This document shows positions 1-7,175 of a DNA stretch of 19,443 bases, piece by piece. Made by a program: the position numbers and the translations under genes. The first letter of the stretch is position 1, and every line of letters starts with the position of its first letter. The notes under the pieces are model-generated. The model had not been told where the DNA came from. It made no database searches and saw only the letters and a program-made list of their open reading frames with translations. The stretch comes from JBBDRX01 sp040905245 (GTDB taxonomy: Bacteria > Bacteroidota > Rhodothermia > Balneolales > Balneolaceae): positions 1 to 19,443 of the forward strand of contig JBBDRX010000102.1 of assembly GCA_040905245.1 (NCBI GenBank). Reading direction: 5' to 3'.

Positions 1-602
1 GAATTACAGACTATGTCGAACAGCAGCGCAAAGCAGAGTGGAAGGTTCTCCCTCATGCCCTGAAAGAAGAGAGAAACGTTGGAATACTCGGACTGGGACA
101 TCTTGGTGCTGCCACGGCAGAAAAACTGGCAGCCAACGGCTGGATAGTAAACGGATGGTCCCGGTCCACAAAACAGATTCCGGGATGCATCAGTTACGCA
201 GGGCCGGATCAACTGGCCGAATTTCTCTCCAAAACGAATATTCTTGTAAATCTGCTCCCGCTGACTCCGGAAACGGAGGGAATTCTCAACCTGGAACTGT
301 TCAAGCAGTTGAAACAACCCGCCTGTCTGATCAACACCGGACGCGGACAACATCTGGTCGAAGAGGATTTGATCTATGCTCTGGATCGAAACCTGCTAAA
401 AGAGGCCTATCTGGATGTTTTTGAAACCGAGCCCCTTCCCGCCTCTCACCCTTTCTGGAACCGGCCGGCGATACGAGTCACACCGCACATCGCATCATTA
501 ACCTATCCGGAGGAGCTTGCAGGACAGACCATCGACAACTACAAACAGCTGATGTCCGGGCAGCCTCTTCTTTATGTTGTGGACCGGGAAAAAGGCTACT
601 GA
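1..602 (+). CDS. ghrA: GhrA-like D-2-hydroxyacid dehydrogenase (glyoxylate/hydroxypyruvate reductase), 3' part
   Basis: The reading frame is open from the left edge (first full codon at 3) to TGA at 600-602, giving about 199 residues. The N-terminal part of the substrate-binding domain is missing because the window starts inside the gene. The visible part begins near the Rossmann domain: the NAD(P)-binding loop GILGLGHLG lies at about residues 27-35 of the fragment. It is followed by LLPLTPET, the catalytic-arginine segment NTGRG, a VFETEPLP segment with the usual acidic residue, and the catalytic-histidine segment VTPHIASLT. The C-terminal ending VVDREKGY resembles the end of E. coli GhrA. 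Family members reduce glyoxylate and hydroxypyruvate with NADPH in the cytosol; substrate here is inferred. The gene converges on the ZIP transporter with a 44-bp gap in which I see no clear terminator. Confidence 0.85.
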   Translation, partial: ITDYVEQQRKAEWKVLPHALKEERNVGILGLGHLGAATAEKLAANGWIVNGWSRSTKQIPGCISYAGPDQLAEFLSKTNILVNLLPLTPETEGILNLELFKQLKQPACLINTGRGQHLVEEDLIYALDRNLLKEAYLDVFETEPLPASHPFWNRPAIRVTPHIASLTYPEELAGQTIDNYKQLMSGQPLLYVVDREKGY

Positions 603-646
603 CCGAACACAAGTCCTCGTTCAGATTTCCTGCCTGGCTTTTCCTC

Positions 647-1477
647 TTATCCAAGAGCCACATCCAGGACCATCATCACACAGAACCCGATCACCGTTCC
701 GAGTGTGGCGATATCCGTATTTCCATGTCGTTGTGAGGTGGGAATCAGCTCTTCGACCACTACAAAGATCATGGCTCCGGCGGCAAAGCCGAGTGCATAA
801 GGCAAAATGGGTTGGAAAAACAGAACGGCCAATGCGCCCAGCATCGCAAATGGTGGGTAGACCAGGCCCGACATCTGCCCATAGTTAAAACTGAGTTTTC
901 GGGAGACTCCCTCTCCTCTCAATGGCATGGACACCGCCATGCCTTCAGGTAAATTCTGGATGGAGATACCGATCGCAAGTACGATAGCCCCCATAACCGT
1001 CGCCGTTCCTGTCGGGTCAATACCGGATGCAGCCGCTCCGAAAAGGACTCCGACCGCAAGTGCTTCCGGAATATTGTGAAGAGTAATAGCCATCACCAGA
1101 AGTGTCGCCCGGCGCCAGGTTGTCTGGATTCCTTCGGCTGCATCCTTGGGCAGGTCCAGATGAAGATGAGGAACGTAGGCGTCGGCAAGGCGAATTACAA
1201 ATGCCCCGGCCAGAAAACCCACCGTCGCCGGAAGCCATATGATATAACCAAGTTGTTCAGACATTTCAATGGATGGCTCTATCAACGACCAGATACTGGC
1301 GGCGATCATCACTCCGGCGGCAAAACCGAGCATGCTGTCCAGCAGTTTTCTGCTTACCGCACGATTCAGAAACACAACGCCGGCACCAATCATTGTAGTG
1401 GTCCAGCAGAACAGGCCGGCGAAGAACGCCTGTGATCCGGGGCCAAGTCCAATAAACCAGTTATAAAGATTCTCCAT
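647..1477 (-). CDS. ZIP-family divalent metal transporter (GufA/ZupT-like)
   Basis: This 276-residue, strongly hydrophobic protein has about eight predicted membrane segments, the usual size for bacterial ZIP permeases. The family metal-site motifs are present: HNIPEALAVG at residues 134-143 (helix 4), QNLPEG at 174-179 (helix 5), and an EELIP segment at 242-246. The cytoplasmic loop before helix 4 carries a short histidine-containing stretch (PHLHLDLP, about 103-110). Family knowledge says these proteins import zinc, manganese or iron across the inner membrane. Which metal is used cannot be read from the sequence. The ATG at 1477 is chosen because it gives a normal N-terminus ahead of the first helix. 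The gene is divergent from gcvP, and the shared upstream region contains an inverted repeat that could bind a metal-responsive repressor. Confidence 0.88.
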   Translation of the reverse strand: MENLYNWFIGLGPGSQAFFAGLFCWTTTMIGAGVVFLNRAVSRKLLDSMLGFAAGVMIAASIWSLIEPSIEMSEQLGYIIWLPATVGFLAGAFVIRLADAYVPHLHLDLPKDAAEGIQTTWRRATLLVMAITLHNIPEALAVGVLFGAAASGIDPTGTATVMGAIVLAIGISIQNLPEGMAVSMPLRGEGVSRKLSFNYGQMSGLVYPPFAMLGALAVLFFQPILPYALGFAAGAMIFVVVEELIPTSQRHGNTDIATLGTVIGFCVMMVLDVALG

Positions 1478-1492
1478 TCAGCATTACCTCAC

Positions 1493-1500
1493 TATATTTG
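1493..1500 (+). promoter_or_regulatory. candidate -7 promoter box (TATATTTG) facing gcvP
   Basis: The sequence TATATTTG matches the Bacteroidota -7 consensus TAnnTTTG exactly and faces gcvP. No good TTTG -33 element lies 19-21 bases upstream. If used, it would give a leader of roughly 200 bases before the gcvP ATG. The match is short, so this is only a candidate. Confidence 0.22.
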
Positions 1501-1536
1501 ACCGACAAATTACAGTATTTATGTACGAAAAGTAAA

Positions 1537-1556
1537 TTTTTAGCCATAGCTAAAAA
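1537..1556. promoter_or_regulatory. perfect 8-bp inverted repeat, candidate metalloregulator operator
   Basis: TTTTTAGC at 1537-1544 and GCTAAAAA at 1549-1556 are exact reverse complements separated by four bases (CATA). The site lies 60-79 bases upstream of the ZIP-transporter ATG, in the region shared with gcvP. AT-rich palindromes with TTTAG/CTAAA half sites are typical of DtxR/MntR-family operators, so metal-dependent control of the ZIP gene is a reasonable inference. A transcript hairpin is possible but the stem is short and AT-rich, so a weak terminator is less likely. Confidence 0.45.
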
Positions 1557-1708
1557 ATAGCGCCGGGCTTCCCACTACTTTCAGGATTGGTTCATGCGAA
1601 TTCCGACTGAGTTTCGTCGTAAAAAAAAGTATCTTGGAGAATGGTCCCTATCCTCCGGAAACGGACTGGTTCAACCCGTTAATATTACACGCTGATTTTT
1701 CCAGTTTT

Positions 1709-4612
1709 ATGAAAATATCTCTTGAGAAAGAGTCGTTTGCAGACCGCCACATTGGCCCCGGAAAGGAACAGATTAAAGAGATGCTACAACAGATCGGGGC
1801 CGACAGCCTCGAGGCTCTGATCGACGAAACCGTTCCAAAATCAATTCGGCTCAAACACTCTCTGAATCTGCCGGCACCACAAAGCGAGGAAGAGTATCTC
1901 GAACAGCTGAAACGTTGTGCCAAAATGAATGACCAGTTTCGCTCCTTTATCGGGATGGGATACTACGATACCATTACACCCAATGTGATCCTGCGGAACG
2001 TAATTGAGAATCCCGGCTGGTACACCTCATACACACCCTATCAAGCAGAAATTTCCCAGGGCCGGCTGGAAGCCCTGATCAATTTTCAGACGATGATCTC
2101 GGATTTGACCGGTATGGAAATTGCCAACGCATCGCTTTTGGACGAGGGAACCGCCGCCGCCGAAGCCCTCTCCATGTTCATGGAGCTTCGAAAAGGGAGT
2201 AAGCGAAAAGCGAATACGTTTTTTGTCTCGGAGGGATGCCACCCCCAGACGATCGCTGTTGTAGCCGGGCGGGCTGAACCACTCGGGATCGAAGTTCGTG
2301 TCGGGAATCACCGCTCTCTGGATCTTTCCGATGACTCTCTGTTCGGTGTCCTGCTTCAGTATCCGGATACAGACGGACGCATCTACGATTATCACGACTT
2401 TATTGGAGAGGCAGGGCAGGAGGACGTGCTGGTTGCTGTAGCTGCAGACCTGATGAGCCTAACGTTGCTAAAACCGCCGGGAGAAATGGGCGCCGATGCC
2501 GTTGTGGGGTCGGCCCAGCGTTTTGGAGTCCCCATGGGATTTGGCGGGCCACACGCCGGCTTTTTTGCAACTCGCGAGGCCTACAAACGACGTGTTCCCG
2601 GAAGGATTATCGGAGTAACCAACGATCAGGAGGGAAACCCGGCCTATCGCATGGCTCTCCAGACACGTGAGCAGCATATCCGCCGGGAAAAAGCCACCTC
2701 GAATATTTGCACAGCACAGGTGTTGCTGGCTGTCGTCTCCGGATTCTATGGAGTCTGGCACGGGCCGAAGGGGCTCCGCAGGATCGCCGAACGAATCCAC
2801 GGGCTTGCAAAACTGACCGTGACTGGACTTGCGAAGCTGGGGTATAATCTTCCGGGCGAACCATTTTTTGACACTGTTTCTGTTGCAACAGATTCGAAAC
2901 TGATGGAGAAGGTCCGTCAGCAAGCTCTTGAACAAAACGTGAATCTGCGTTACCAAAAGGGGAAAATCGGCATTTCATTCGACGAGGCAAAGAGCTTTGA
3001 GGATGTCGGACGGATTCTTAAGATCTTTGCAGAAGCAGCAGGAAAGCAGGCACCCGAATCCGGTCTGGAACCGGAACAGCTGGAGCTGGACTGGCCGGAC
3101 TCACTGATTCGTCGCAGCTCCTACATGGAACATCCGGTCTTCTCATCCTTTCGTTCCGAGCATGAGATGCTTCGTTACCTGAAACGCCTGGAAAACCGGG
3201 ATCTGGATCTGACCCACTCAATGATTTCACTCGGGTCCTGCACCATGAAACTGAATGCTACAGCAGAGATGATCCCTCTGACCTGGCCGGAATTCAGTAA
3301 ACTTCACCCCTTTGTACCACAGGATCAGGCAGAGGGATACAGCCGGCTCTTCGCCGAACTGGAAGAGTGGCTGGCCGAGATTACCGGGTATAGCGCAGTC
3401 TCTTTGCAGCCCAACTCGGGAGCCCAGGGAGAGCTTACCGGACTGATGATGATCCGCGCTTTTCACCGACAGAACCGGCAGCCGGAACGAACTGTCTGCC
3501 TTGTTCCCTCCTCGGCGCATGGTACCAATCCGGCCAGTGCTGTTATGGCGGGCATGGATGTTGTCGTTGTCCCTTGTGACGATCATGGAAATATCGACCT
3601 TGAACAGCTGGAACGGCTGGCCGAAGAGCATCGGGACAGACTGGCAGCCCTGATGGTCACCTACCCATCTACACACGGAGTGTTTGAAGAACAGATTCAG
3701 GATATCTGCGCTTTGATCCATCAAAAGGGAGGGTTGGTCTATCTGGACGGAGCCAATATGAATGCTCAGGTAGGCCTCACCTCACCAGCGGCGATCGGAG
3801 CCGATGTCTGTCATCTTAACCTGCATAAAACGTTTTGCATACCGCATGGCGGTGGAGGGCCCGGTATGGGACCGGTAGCGGTCAATGAGAAACTGAAACC
3901 TTTCCTGCCAACCCACCCGGTCATCCGTACCGGAGGAGAGCACGGAATTTCTCCAGTCTCTGCAGCTCCCTGGGGAAGTGCGAGCATTCTCTCCATCTCT
4001 CACGCCTATATCCGAATGCTCGGAACGCCCGGACTCGAAAAAGCCACAAAGATCGCCATTCTCAATGCAAACTATCTGAAAGAGCGGCTCAAACCACACT
4101 ATCCAATTCTCTATACCGGACGTAACGGCCGAAGTGCTCACGAATTTATTCTCGATCTTCGCAGTTTCCGGCAACAGGCCGGTATTGAAGCAACAGATGT
4201 TGCCAAACGCCTGATGGATTACGGCTTCCATGCTCCCACCATGTCCTTTCCTGTTCCCGGAACACTGATGGTGGAACCAACCGAAAGCGAATCTCGTGAA
4301 GAGCTGGACCGGTTTTGCGATGCAATGATCCGGATCAGGGAGGAGATCCGCGAGATCGAAGAGGGAGTCGCAGACCGGGAGATGAATCTGTTGAACCAGG
4401 CTCCGCACACGATCCGGACCATCAGTTCTGACCAGTGGAACCGTCCCTACAAACGGGAGAGAGCCGCTTTTCCGCTTCCGGAACTCCGTTTCAACAAGTT
4501 CTGGCCTACAGTAAGCCGGGTAGATGACGCCTATGGTGACCGGAATCTCTTCTGCTCCTGTGTTCCGGTCGAAGAGTGGCAGGAGGCAGAGCGGGGTGTC
4601 CCCGGAGTCTGA
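1709..4612 (+). CDS. gcvP: glycine dehydrogenase (decarboxylating), P protein of the glycine cleavage system
   Basis: The PLP enzyme decarboxylates glycine and passes the aminomethyl group to lipoyl-GcvH. The 967-residue product has the length of a fused single-chain P protein (both halves, not GcvPA/GcvPB). Visible landmarks are the N-terminal RHIGP (13-17), NPGWYTSYTPYQAEISQGRLE, LGSCTMKLN (508-516), SSAHGTNPASA around His604, LDGANMNAQ with Asp680, and the PLP-lysine segment HLNLHKTFCIPHGGGGPGMGP with Lys707. The frame is open back to a TTG at 1634. I prefer the ATG at 1709 because MKISLEKESFADRHIGP aligns with the normal family N-terminus, while the extra 25 residues do not look conserved. 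No Shine-Dalgarno sequence precedes 1709. gcvT and gcvH are not adjacent, so the other subunits are encoded elsewhere. It converges on the YdbT-like gene 12 bp away. Confidence 0.97.
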   Translation: MKISLEKESFADRHIGPGKEQIKEMLQQIGADSLEALIDETVPKSIRLKHSLNLPAPQSEEEYLEQLKRCAKMNDQFRSFIGMGYYDTITPNVILRNVIENPGWYTSYTPYQAEISQGRLEALINFQTMISDLTGMEIANASLLDEGTAAAEALSMFMELRKGSKRKANTFFVSEGCHPQTIAVVAGRAEPLGIEVRVGNHRSLDLSDDSLFGVLLQYPDTDGRIYDYHDFIGEAGQEDVLVAVAADLMSLTLLKPPGEMGADAVVGSAQRFGVPMGFGGPHAGFFATREAYKRRVPGRIIGVTNDQEGNPAYRMALQTREQHIRREKATSNICTAQVLLAVVSGFYGVWHGPKGLRRIAERIHGLAKLTVTGLAKLGYNLPGEPFFDTVSVATDSKLMEKVRQQALEQNVNLRYQKGKIGISFDEAKSFEDVGRILKIFAEAAGKQAPESGLEPEQLELDWPDSLIRRSSYMEHPVFSSFRSEHEMLRYLKRLENRDLDLTHSMISLGSCTMKLNATAEMIPLTWPEFSKLHPFVPQDQAEGYSRLFAELEEWLAEITGYSAVSLQPNSGAQGELTGLMMIRAFHRQNRQPERTVCLVPSSAHGTNPASAVMAGMDVVVVPCDDHGNIDLEQLERLAEEHRDRLAALMVTYPSTHGVFEEQIQDICALIHQKGGLVYLDGANMNAQVGLTSPAAIGADVCHLNLHKTFCIPHGGGGPGMGPVAVNEKLKPFLPTHPVIRTGGEHGISPVSAAPWGSASILSISHAYIRMLGTPGLEKATKIAILNANYLKERLKPHYPILYTGRNGRSAHEFILDLRSFRQQAGIEATDVAKRLMDYGFHAPTMSFPVPGTLMVEPTESESREELDRFCDAMIRIREEIREIEEGVADREMNLLNQAPHTIRTISSDQWNRPYKRERAAFPLPELRFNKFWPTVSRVDDAYGDRNLFCSCVPVEEWQEAERGVPGV

Positions 4613-4624
4613 TAGAACTTCGGT

Positions 4625-6097
4625 TCACCAGGAGGGTAGCATCTCCCTGAAACCCTGAACAGATCTGTCAGAAGGAGGGTTGGCCGGAGATTCTTTTTTC
4701 AGCCATGGCAGCAGATGCAGAACCTCTTCTTCCGCCAGGTCACCGGCCTGAAACACCCGGCCCTGATCTCCGGAAGCGACCGAAAGACGCAGCGTCGCCA
4801 GGGCACGGCGACGCTGGAACCAACTTGCCTGGATGGTAAGTGACTGAATCCGCCTCTTCTGGACCAGACCCGTGGTACGAGCCAGAATCCGGCTTCGAAT
4901 AACCATTCGAGAGGAATCAGTTCCTGCAGCTGTATCCTGATATCGAAGCCACCCCCAGAACCCACCGGCGAGAGTAGAGAGCCAGATCCACGAGCCGGCA
5001 TTCAGCAGCCATTGAACTCCGCCTGTGATCCCCGCCAAAAGAACCGTTGAACGAAAGATATACCGAACCAGGGCTCTGCGAGGCGGCTGAAGGGATGGAA
5101 ACTGGCCACTATACTCGGGCAGGGTCTGTTTCAGGAACGAGTCGATCCGATCGACCCGTATAAGAGGCATCAGGACTACGGAGCCGGCCTCCTTCTGTTC
5201 ACCATATCCTGCACTCTCGACATAGACAGTGGCGTACCCAAACGGTTGGCGGAAGATGCCCTCTACAATACGAATCGCCTGAATTCGGTTAAATGGAACC
5301 GTTATTCGTTTCTTTTCGATCACTCCCTGCTCTATCAGTAACTCGTCCGAATGGGCCGACAGGCGAAACCCACCAAATCGAAGCAGTGTCCCTGCAAACG
5401 AAACAACCCATGCGAAAACCACAAACACCAGCAGCATAGACAGAATGAAAAACCCATCCGCCTCCCCCGGAAGAACGGCGAGAAACCAGTCATACACCCG
5501 TGACTCATCAAGCAGAGGCTCCACCTGACTGAAAACCGTGGCAATCAGTGAAAAAGCAATTCCGAAGCTCCCGGAAGTAGAGGCTGCAACAAGCAGCTCT
5601 TTCAAAGGAAGGCTGTACTGAAGGGGCTCTTCCGGGTGTCGCTCTCCTTCTGTCTCCCCCGAAACAGGATCCGGCCTTAACAGATGTAAAAATTCCTCGG
5701 CTTCTGTCCGTTCAACGGCACTGATAAACGCCTCTCGAGAGGTGGATCCTGCCGTTTTAATCTCCACCTTTACCAATCCGAAAAGGCGTTGAACCAGACC
5801 CGAAGAGATATCGATCACCTGGATTCTGTCACGGGTAAGAAAAAGCCGTTTTCTCACAAAAATCCCGTAATGGATCTGAAGCTCGCCGTCCTCTACGCGA
5901 AAATGGAACCGCCACCAGCCGGCAACTCCTGCAATCAGCAGCAGAATCAACATTCCTCCGAACATCCATAAAAACGAAGGTCCTCCCCCTCCTGCGCCAA
6001 AGATCATGACGGCAAGAATCGTAATCAGATTGCCCCGAATCAAGTCAATGACCCGGGTCACCGATGCCACCGGATGTTGTCGCTTAAACTCAGACAT
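4625..6097 (-). CDS. YdbT-like bacterial PH-domain (bPH2, DUF304) membrane protein
   Basis: The product is about 490 residues from the ATG at 6097. It alternates pairs of membrane helices with soluble bPH2/DUF304 modules, giving three repeats as in YdbT-family proteins. Each repeat has the recurring pattern of a short strand, an R/K-rich segment such as LTRDRIQVIDISSG, VPFNRIQAIRIVEG or VQKRRIQSLTIQAS, then a strand-rich stretch. An upstream in-frame ATG at 6160 exists. I chose 6097 because it starts MSEFKRQHPV, the usual membrane-proximal opening, and overlaps the stop of the upstream YdbS-like gene by 8 bp, a typical coupled arrangement. The biochemical role of the pair is not established in general; in Bacillus, ydbS/ydbT have been linked to resistance to antimicrobial compounds. 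A role in envelope homeostasis is inference. Confidence 0.85.
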   Translation of the reverse strand: MSEFKRQHPVASVTRVIDLIRGNLITILAVMIFGAGGGGPSFLWMFGGMLILLLIAGVAGWWRFHFRVEDGELQIHYGIFVRKRLFLTRDRIQVIDISSGLVQRLFGLVKVEIKTAGSTSREAFISAVERTEAEEFLHLLRPDPVSGETEGERHPEEPLQYSLPLKELLVAASTSGSFGIAFSLIATVFSQVEPLLDESRVYDWFLAVLPGEADGFFILSMLLVFVVFAWVVSFAGTLLRFGGFRLSAHSDELLIEQGVIEKKRITVPFNRIQAIRIVEGIFRQPFGYATVYVESAGYGEQKEAGSVVLMPLIRVDRIDSFLKQTLPEYSGQFPSLQPPRRALVRYIFRSTVLLAGITGGVQWLLNAGSWIWLSTLAGGFWGWLRYQDTAAGTDSSRMVIRSRILARTTGLVQKRRIQSLTIQASWFQRRRALATLRLSVASGDQGRVFQAGDLAEEEVLHLLPWLKKESPANPPSDRSVQGFREMLPSW

Positions 6098-6590
6098 CTT
6101 CTTCAGCCAACCGTGCAAATCTGGAAATTCGATCCCGTACAAGATCTGCTGTCTCTTCATCCAGCGCCGGAATCTCGTGAGTGGTCGCTGCTGTCGAAAT
6201 AGTTACCGCTGCCAGTCCGTAGTATCGAAGAATCGGCCCCTGACGGGTATCTACATGCTGGACCCGGTTGAGCGGAATCAATGTTCTCTGTTTTATAAGT
6301 ATCCCTCGCTTAAGGTCAATTTCGTTCCGGTCAATCGAGTATCGCCATCTCTTCCACCGGAGCCAGGGCAGCCAGAATGTTCCGGCAATCCAGAGAGCCA
6401 GCGCAAGGAGAAAAAAAAGTACGGCCAAAAGAACGGCCAGACGAGATTCGAGCGGGTTCAGAGCAACGTAAAGAGCGGGAATAGCCAAATAAACAAGATT
6501 CCCGAGAGCAGCTGACCACTGCCAGGCCCGAACCGCACGAGGAGTAATTCGGGTTGAGGGTTCCTGAATGGGAGAAGGTTCGGCATACAT
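6090..6590 (-). CDS. YdbS-like bacterial PH-domain (bPH2, DUF304) membrane protein
   Basis: The 166-residue protein has two hydrophobic helices (about residues 27-45 and 51-75) followed by one bPH2 module. The module includes WRYSIDRNEIDLKRGILIKQRTLIPLNRVQHVDTRQGPILRYYGLAAVTISTAA, very typical of YdbS. Its length is close to the 159 residues of B. subtilis YdbS. The frame is open to a TTG at 6599. I prefer the ATG at 6590 because no ribosome binding site favours the TTG. The next gene on this strand is the three-repeat YdbT-like partner, with start and stop overlapping by 8 bp, so both are likely made together and probably form a complex in the inner membrane. Confidence 0.83.
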   Translation of the reverse strand: MYAEPSPIQEPSTRITPRAVRAWQWSAALGNLVYLAIPALYVALNPLESRLAVLLAVLFFLLALALWIAGTFWLPWLRWKRWRYSIDRNEIDLKRGILIKQRTLIPLNRVQHVDTRQGPILRYYGLAAVTISTAATTHEIPALDEETADLVRDRISRFARLAEEDV

Positions 6591-6596
6591 GATTCG

Positions 6597-6627
6597 CAAA
6601 CTTACCGTTTCCCCGCTTCATAAGAAA
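6597..6627 (-). promoter_or_regulatory. candidate Bacteroidota-type promoter for the ydbS-ydbT pair
   Basis: On the minus strand, TAAGTTTG (6604-6597) fits the TAnnTTTG consensus exactly. TTTC (6627-6624) sits 19 bases upstream, one mismatch from the -33 TTTG. The box lies only six bases before the ATG at 6590, so transcription would begin at or very near the start codon and give a leaderless or nearly leaderless mRNA. Confidence 0.35.
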
Positions 6628-6773
6628 CAGAGAGTACGATGGGAAAAAGAAACGCTGATCCGCCCATCAATGCGTCGCAGGATGGTTGTTTAATCGGTCA
6701 CCGCAATTGGCCTGTAGATCCGGTCGACACGGTATGGTTCTGCATACACCATATGACACATTCAAATTGTCCG

Positions 6774-6809
6774 AAAAAACAAAAGCCACCGGGAAGGCCG
6801 GTGGCTTTT
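6774..6809 (-). terminator. rho-independent terminator of the histone H1-like gene
   Basis: GCCACCGG (6785-6792) pairs perfectly with CCGGTGGC (6798-6805) around a five-base loop. On the minus strand the stem is followed by the T-rich tract TTTTGTTTTTT. It lies 32 bases past the stop of the small minus-strand gene, so it should end that transcript and insulate the ydbS promoter region. A TTTT run also follows the stem on the plus strand, so it may act in both directions. Confidence 0.88.
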
Positions 6810-6840
6810 AATCGCATTGTCTGTTATGAAACCAGAAAAA

Positions 6841-7017
6841 TCAGGAATTGTTTTTGATATCCTGAATCTCCAGACGAATCTCCTGGGATAGTTTCTTCAG
6901 GTCCTGCAGCTGTTTACGCGCTCGCGTTCCAGCAGCCTTGTTTCCTTTTTCGTAGAACTTTTCCATGTCGCCTTCCAGTTCCGTCATCAAGTTTTTAATC
7001 TGATCCAATCGGCTCAT
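6841..7017 (-). CDS. small histone H1-like (Hc1 family) protein
   Basis: The 58-residue protein starts MSRLDQIKNLM and contains the segment EKFYEKGNKAAGTRARKQLQDLKKLSQEIR, which I recognise as the conserved core of the Hc1/histone H1-like family found in Bacteroidota and related groups. It is predicted to be almost fully helical, with heptad-like spacing that suggests a coiled coil. The long Lys/Ala-rich tail of chlamydial Hc1 is absent, so this is the core-only form. A role in binding DNA or organising the nucleoid is inferred from the family name and is not proven for the short form. The ATG at 7017 is chosen over the in-frame TTG at 7029, which forms part of the ribosome binding site. The gene is monocistronic, with its own terminator just downstream. 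Confidence 0.85.
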   Translation of the reverse strand: MSRLDQIKNLMTELEGDMEKFYEKGNKAAGTRARKQLQDLKKLSQEIRLEIQDIKNNS

Positions 7018-7023
7018 ACTATT

Positions 7024-7029
7024 CTCCAA
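7024..7029 (-). promoter_or_regulatory. ribosome binding site that fixes the Hc1 start
   Basis: TTGGAG on the minus strand ends six bases before the ATG at 7017, a good Shine-Dalgarno match and spacing. Such a site is uncommon in this window. It argues against the in-frame TTG at 7029, whose first bases are the ribosome binding site itself. Confidence 0.6.
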
Positions 7030-7175
7030 GTATCAATATTTATGTTAACGGGCAAACGAATTTACCCTTCGAATTTGGTATCACACGGGCATCACCCATC
7101 GCCATGCCCTGTACGATCGTAGCTGCGGCAATTTAACATTCTTTACCAAAAAACCATTTTTTTTCTCCCAAAATC

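Noticed and set aside
1634..1708. N-terminal extension of GcvP from a TTG codon
   Set aside because: The extra 25 residues do not resemble the family N-terminus, while ATG 1709 gives the normal MKIS...RHIGP opening.
1478..1708. Glycine riboswitch upstream of gcvP
   Set aside because: I could not recognise the conserved core of a glycine aptamer, and the region is AT-rich with only one short palindrome.
6098..6160. Upstream ATG (6160) extending the YdbT-like protein by 21 residues
   Set aside because: It would lie deep inside the ydbS-like gene; the ATG at 6097 gives the usual start and a short coupled overlap.
6639..6857. Plus-strand 72-codon open frame between the ydbS-like and H1-like genes
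   Set aside because: It runs through the rho-independent terminator and shows no protein character or ribosome binding site.
7112..7121. 10-bp palindrome TACGATCGTA upstream of the H1-like gene
   Set aside because: A single short palindrome with no second copy or known family consensus; likely chance.
7151..7165. A-rich/T-rich stretch after the MFS gene as a terminator
   Set aside because: Pairing would be only A-T with a tiny loop; too weak to call.
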